8,644 bases of DNA from Bacteroidales bacterium UBA1722 (GTDB lineage: Bacteria; Bacteroidota; Bacteroidia; Bacteroidales; UBA932), in the NCBI GenBank assembly GCA_002317435.1, contig DCIQ01000204.1:1-8644 (forward strand), given 5' to 3'. Of this stretch, positions 6,928 through 8,644 are shown piece after piece. Position 1 is the first letter of the stretch, and each line of letters begins with the position of its first letter. The notes below the pieces were generated by a model. The model was not told the origin of the DNA. It saw nothing but the letters and a program-made list of their open reading frames with translations, and did not search any database. The position numbers and the translations under genes were made by a program.

Positions 6928-8644
6928 ATGCGTCCTGAATTCAAAGACATAAAATATACCGGAGCCGCTGCCGTAAATACTTGCAAGTGTGAAAAGGCTC
7001 CCGAAGAAATCTGGCACACAGCCGAGAAAATCGACGTCAAGGGGATATATGTTCCCGAAGATCTCGAAGGAATGGAACACTTGAACTATGCCGCAGGTGT
7101 CGCACCCTTCCTCCGTGGCCCGTACAGCACGATGTACGTAATGAAGCCCTGGACCATCCGTCAGTATGCCGGATTCTCCACCGCTGAAGAATCAAATGCT
7201 TTCTACCGCAGGAATCTTGCCGCAGGCCAGAAAGGTCTGTCAGTGGCATTCGACCTCGCCACGCACCGCGGATACGATGCCGATCACCCAAGGGTAGTCG
7301 GTGACGTAGGTAAGGCCGGAGTGTCCATCTGCTCCGTGGAGGACATGAAGGTCCTCTTCGACCAGATACCCCTGAACAAGATGTCCGTGTCGATGACCAT
7401 GAACGGTGCCGTTCTCCCTATCCTCGCCTTCTACATCGTGGCCGCCCAGGAACAGGGTGCTCGGCTCGAAGAGATGGCCGGTACCATCCAGAACGATATC
7501 CTGAAGGAATTCATGGTTCGTAACACCTACATCTATCCCCCCGAATTCTCCATGAGAATCATCGGCGACATCTTCGCCTATACATCCAAGTTCATGCCCA
7601 AGTTCAACTCCATATCCATCTCAGGATACCATATGCAGGAAGCAGGTGCCACAGATGATATCGAGATGGCCTACACCCTGGCCGACGGTCTGGAATATCT
7701 CCGTACCGGTATCAAGGCCGGCATCGACGTGGATGCTTTCGCTCCCCGTCTGTCATTCTTCTGGGCCATCGGTATGAACCATTTTATGGAGATCGCCAAG
7801 ATGCGTGCAGCCCGTATGATCTGGGCGAAGATAGTCAGCCAGTTCAATCCGAAGAATCCCAAGTCCCTCTCTCTGCGTACACACTGCCAGACATCGGGAT
7901 GGTCGCTCACCGAGCAGGATCCTTTCAACAATGTGGCCCGTACCTGTATCGAAGCCATGGGTGCAGCCCTCGGACATACCCAGTCACTGCATACGAACGC
8001 CCTCGACGAGGCCATCGCGCTGCCTACTGACTTCTCAGCCCGTATCGCGCGTAACACTCAGATCTATATTCAGGAAGAAACCAACGTATGCCGCAGCATC
8101 GACCCTTGGGCCGGTTCCTATTATATCGAGAGCCTGACCAATGAGATCGCTCAGAAGGCTTGGAAACACATCCAGGAAGTGGAAGAACTCGGCGGTATGG
8201 CCAAGGCCATCGAGACCGGTATCCCCAAACTCCGTATCGAGGAAGCAGCTGCCCGCAAGCAGGCCCGCATCGATTCCGGAAACGAGAAGATCATCGGTCT
8301 TAACGAGTATCGTCTCGCGAAGGAAGATCCCATCGAGATTCTCGCCGTGGATAATACGAAGGTTCGTGAATCCCAGGTGAAGAGACTCCAGGAACTCCGT
8401 GCCACCCGCGACAATGCCAAGGTTAAAGAGTGCCTCGCGGCGATCACCGAAGCTGTCCGTACCAAGACCGGAAACCTCCTCGAACTCGCAGTGGAGGCCG
8501 CACGTGCACGTGCCACCCTGGGTGAAATCTCAGATGCTTGTGAAGAAATAGTAGGACGTTATAAAGCAACTATCCGTATGAATTCAGGTGTTTATTCATC
8601 AGAAGTAAAGAACGATGCAGACTTCGAGAAAGCCAAGGAGATGG
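6928..8644 (+). CDS. mutB: Methylmalonyl-CoA mutase, large (alpha, catalytic) subunit (3' truncated by window edge)
   Basis: This is the catalytic, adenosylcobalamin-dependent subunit that carries out the radical rearrangement of succinyl-CoA to methylmalonyl-CoA. From the ATG at 6928 the frame stays open for 572 codons to the right edge; the family is usually about 710-730 residues, so about 140 or more are missing. Diagnostic segments are RGPYSTMY (63-70), PWTIRQYAGFSTAEESNAFY (74-93), AFDLATHRGYD (107-117), RTHCQTSGWSL (317-327) and DPWAGSYYIE (392-401). At a constant offset of -9 from the P. shermanii enzyme, all five active-site residues checked are present: Tyr80 (Tyr89), Arg198 (Arg207), Tyr234 and His235 (Tyr243, His244) and Gln321 (Gln330). 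The cobalt-ligating His of DxHxxG would fall near residue 601, just beyond the window, so cobalamin binding is inferred. It follows mutA by 22 bases in the same operon. Confidence 0.97.
   Translation, partial: MRPEFKDIKYTGAAAVNTCKCEKAPEEIWHTAEKIDVKGIYVPEDLEGMEHLNYAAGVAPFLRGPYSTMYVMKPWTIRQYAGFSTAEESNAFYRRNLAAGQKGLSVAFDLATHRGYDADHPRVVGDVGKAGVSICSVEDMKVLFDQIPLNKMSVSMTMNGAVLPILAFYIVAAQEQGARLEEMAGTIQNDILKEFMVRNTYIYPPEFSMRIIGDIFAYTSKFMPKFNSISISGYHMQEAGATDDIEMAYTLADGLEYLRTGIKAGIDVDAFAPRLSFFWAIGMNHFMEIAKMRAARMIWAKIVSQFNPKNPKSLSLRTHCQTSGWSLTEQDPFNNVARTCIEAMGAALGHTQSLHTNALDEAIALPTDFSARIARNTQIYIQEETNVCRSIDPWAGSYYIESLTNEIAQKAWKHIQEVEELGGMAKAIETGIPKLRIEEAAARKQARIDSGNEKIIGLNEYRLAKEDPIEILAVDNTKVRESQVKRLQELRATRDNAKVKECLAAITEAVRTKTGNLLELAVEAARARATLGEISDACEEIVGRYKATIRMNSGVYSSEVKNDADFEKAKEM

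Noticed and set aside
8600..8644. Truncated mutB as a pseudogene
   Set aside because: The frame is intact to the last base of the window, so the loss of the cobalamin domain is an effect of the window edge.
1..8644. CRISPR array, tRNA/rRNA, insertion sequence or attachment site
   Set aside because: No repeated spacers, tRNA cloverleaf, transposase or terminal inverted repeats were seen; almost all of the window is protein-coding.

Overview
The window looks like the chromosome of a moderately GC-rich member of the Bacteroidota, most likely Bacteroidales. The grounds are a perfect TAnnTTTG-type -7 promoter element, A-rich leaders in place of strong Shine-Dalgarno sites, and an adjacent methylmalonyl-CoA mutase gene pair of the kind used by propionate/succinate-producing Bacteroidales. 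All genes lie on the + strand, and both ends of the window cut through genes.

Region 1 (1-4880) is a tightly packed four-gene run. It begins with the 3' part of a ubiquitin-conjugating E2-like enzyme that has an HPN motif and a candidate catalytic Cys. Next come a secreted protein of unknown function and a signal-peptide, helical, single-pass membrane protein. The last gene is an 812-residue membrane protein with a lipobox-like signal, a von Willebrand A (vWA)-like domain, a membrane segment, a RING-H2-like zinc module, six further membrane segments and an FHA-like C-terminus. The junctions are ATGA, ATGA and a 2-base gap, so this is almost certainly one transcript whose promoter and first genes lie upstream of the window. 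The simplest reading is a bacterial ubiquitin-like conjugation system. In it, a cytosolic E2 works with a membrane-anchored RING E3-like protein whose vWA domain, and the two companion proteins, face the periplasm. The E1, the ubiquitin-like modifier and a JAB-type protease would be expected upstream but cannot be seen here.

Region 2 (4881-5012) is a 132-base intergenic gap that holds the promoter and A-rich leader of the next operon.

Region 3 (5013-8644) encodes methylmalonyl-CoA mutase. The small subunit mutA is complete. The large subunit mutB runs off the right edge just before its cobalamin-binding domain. Together they interconvert succinyl-CoA and methylmalonyl-CoA. Nothing links this pathway functionally to region 1; the neighbourhood appears incidental.
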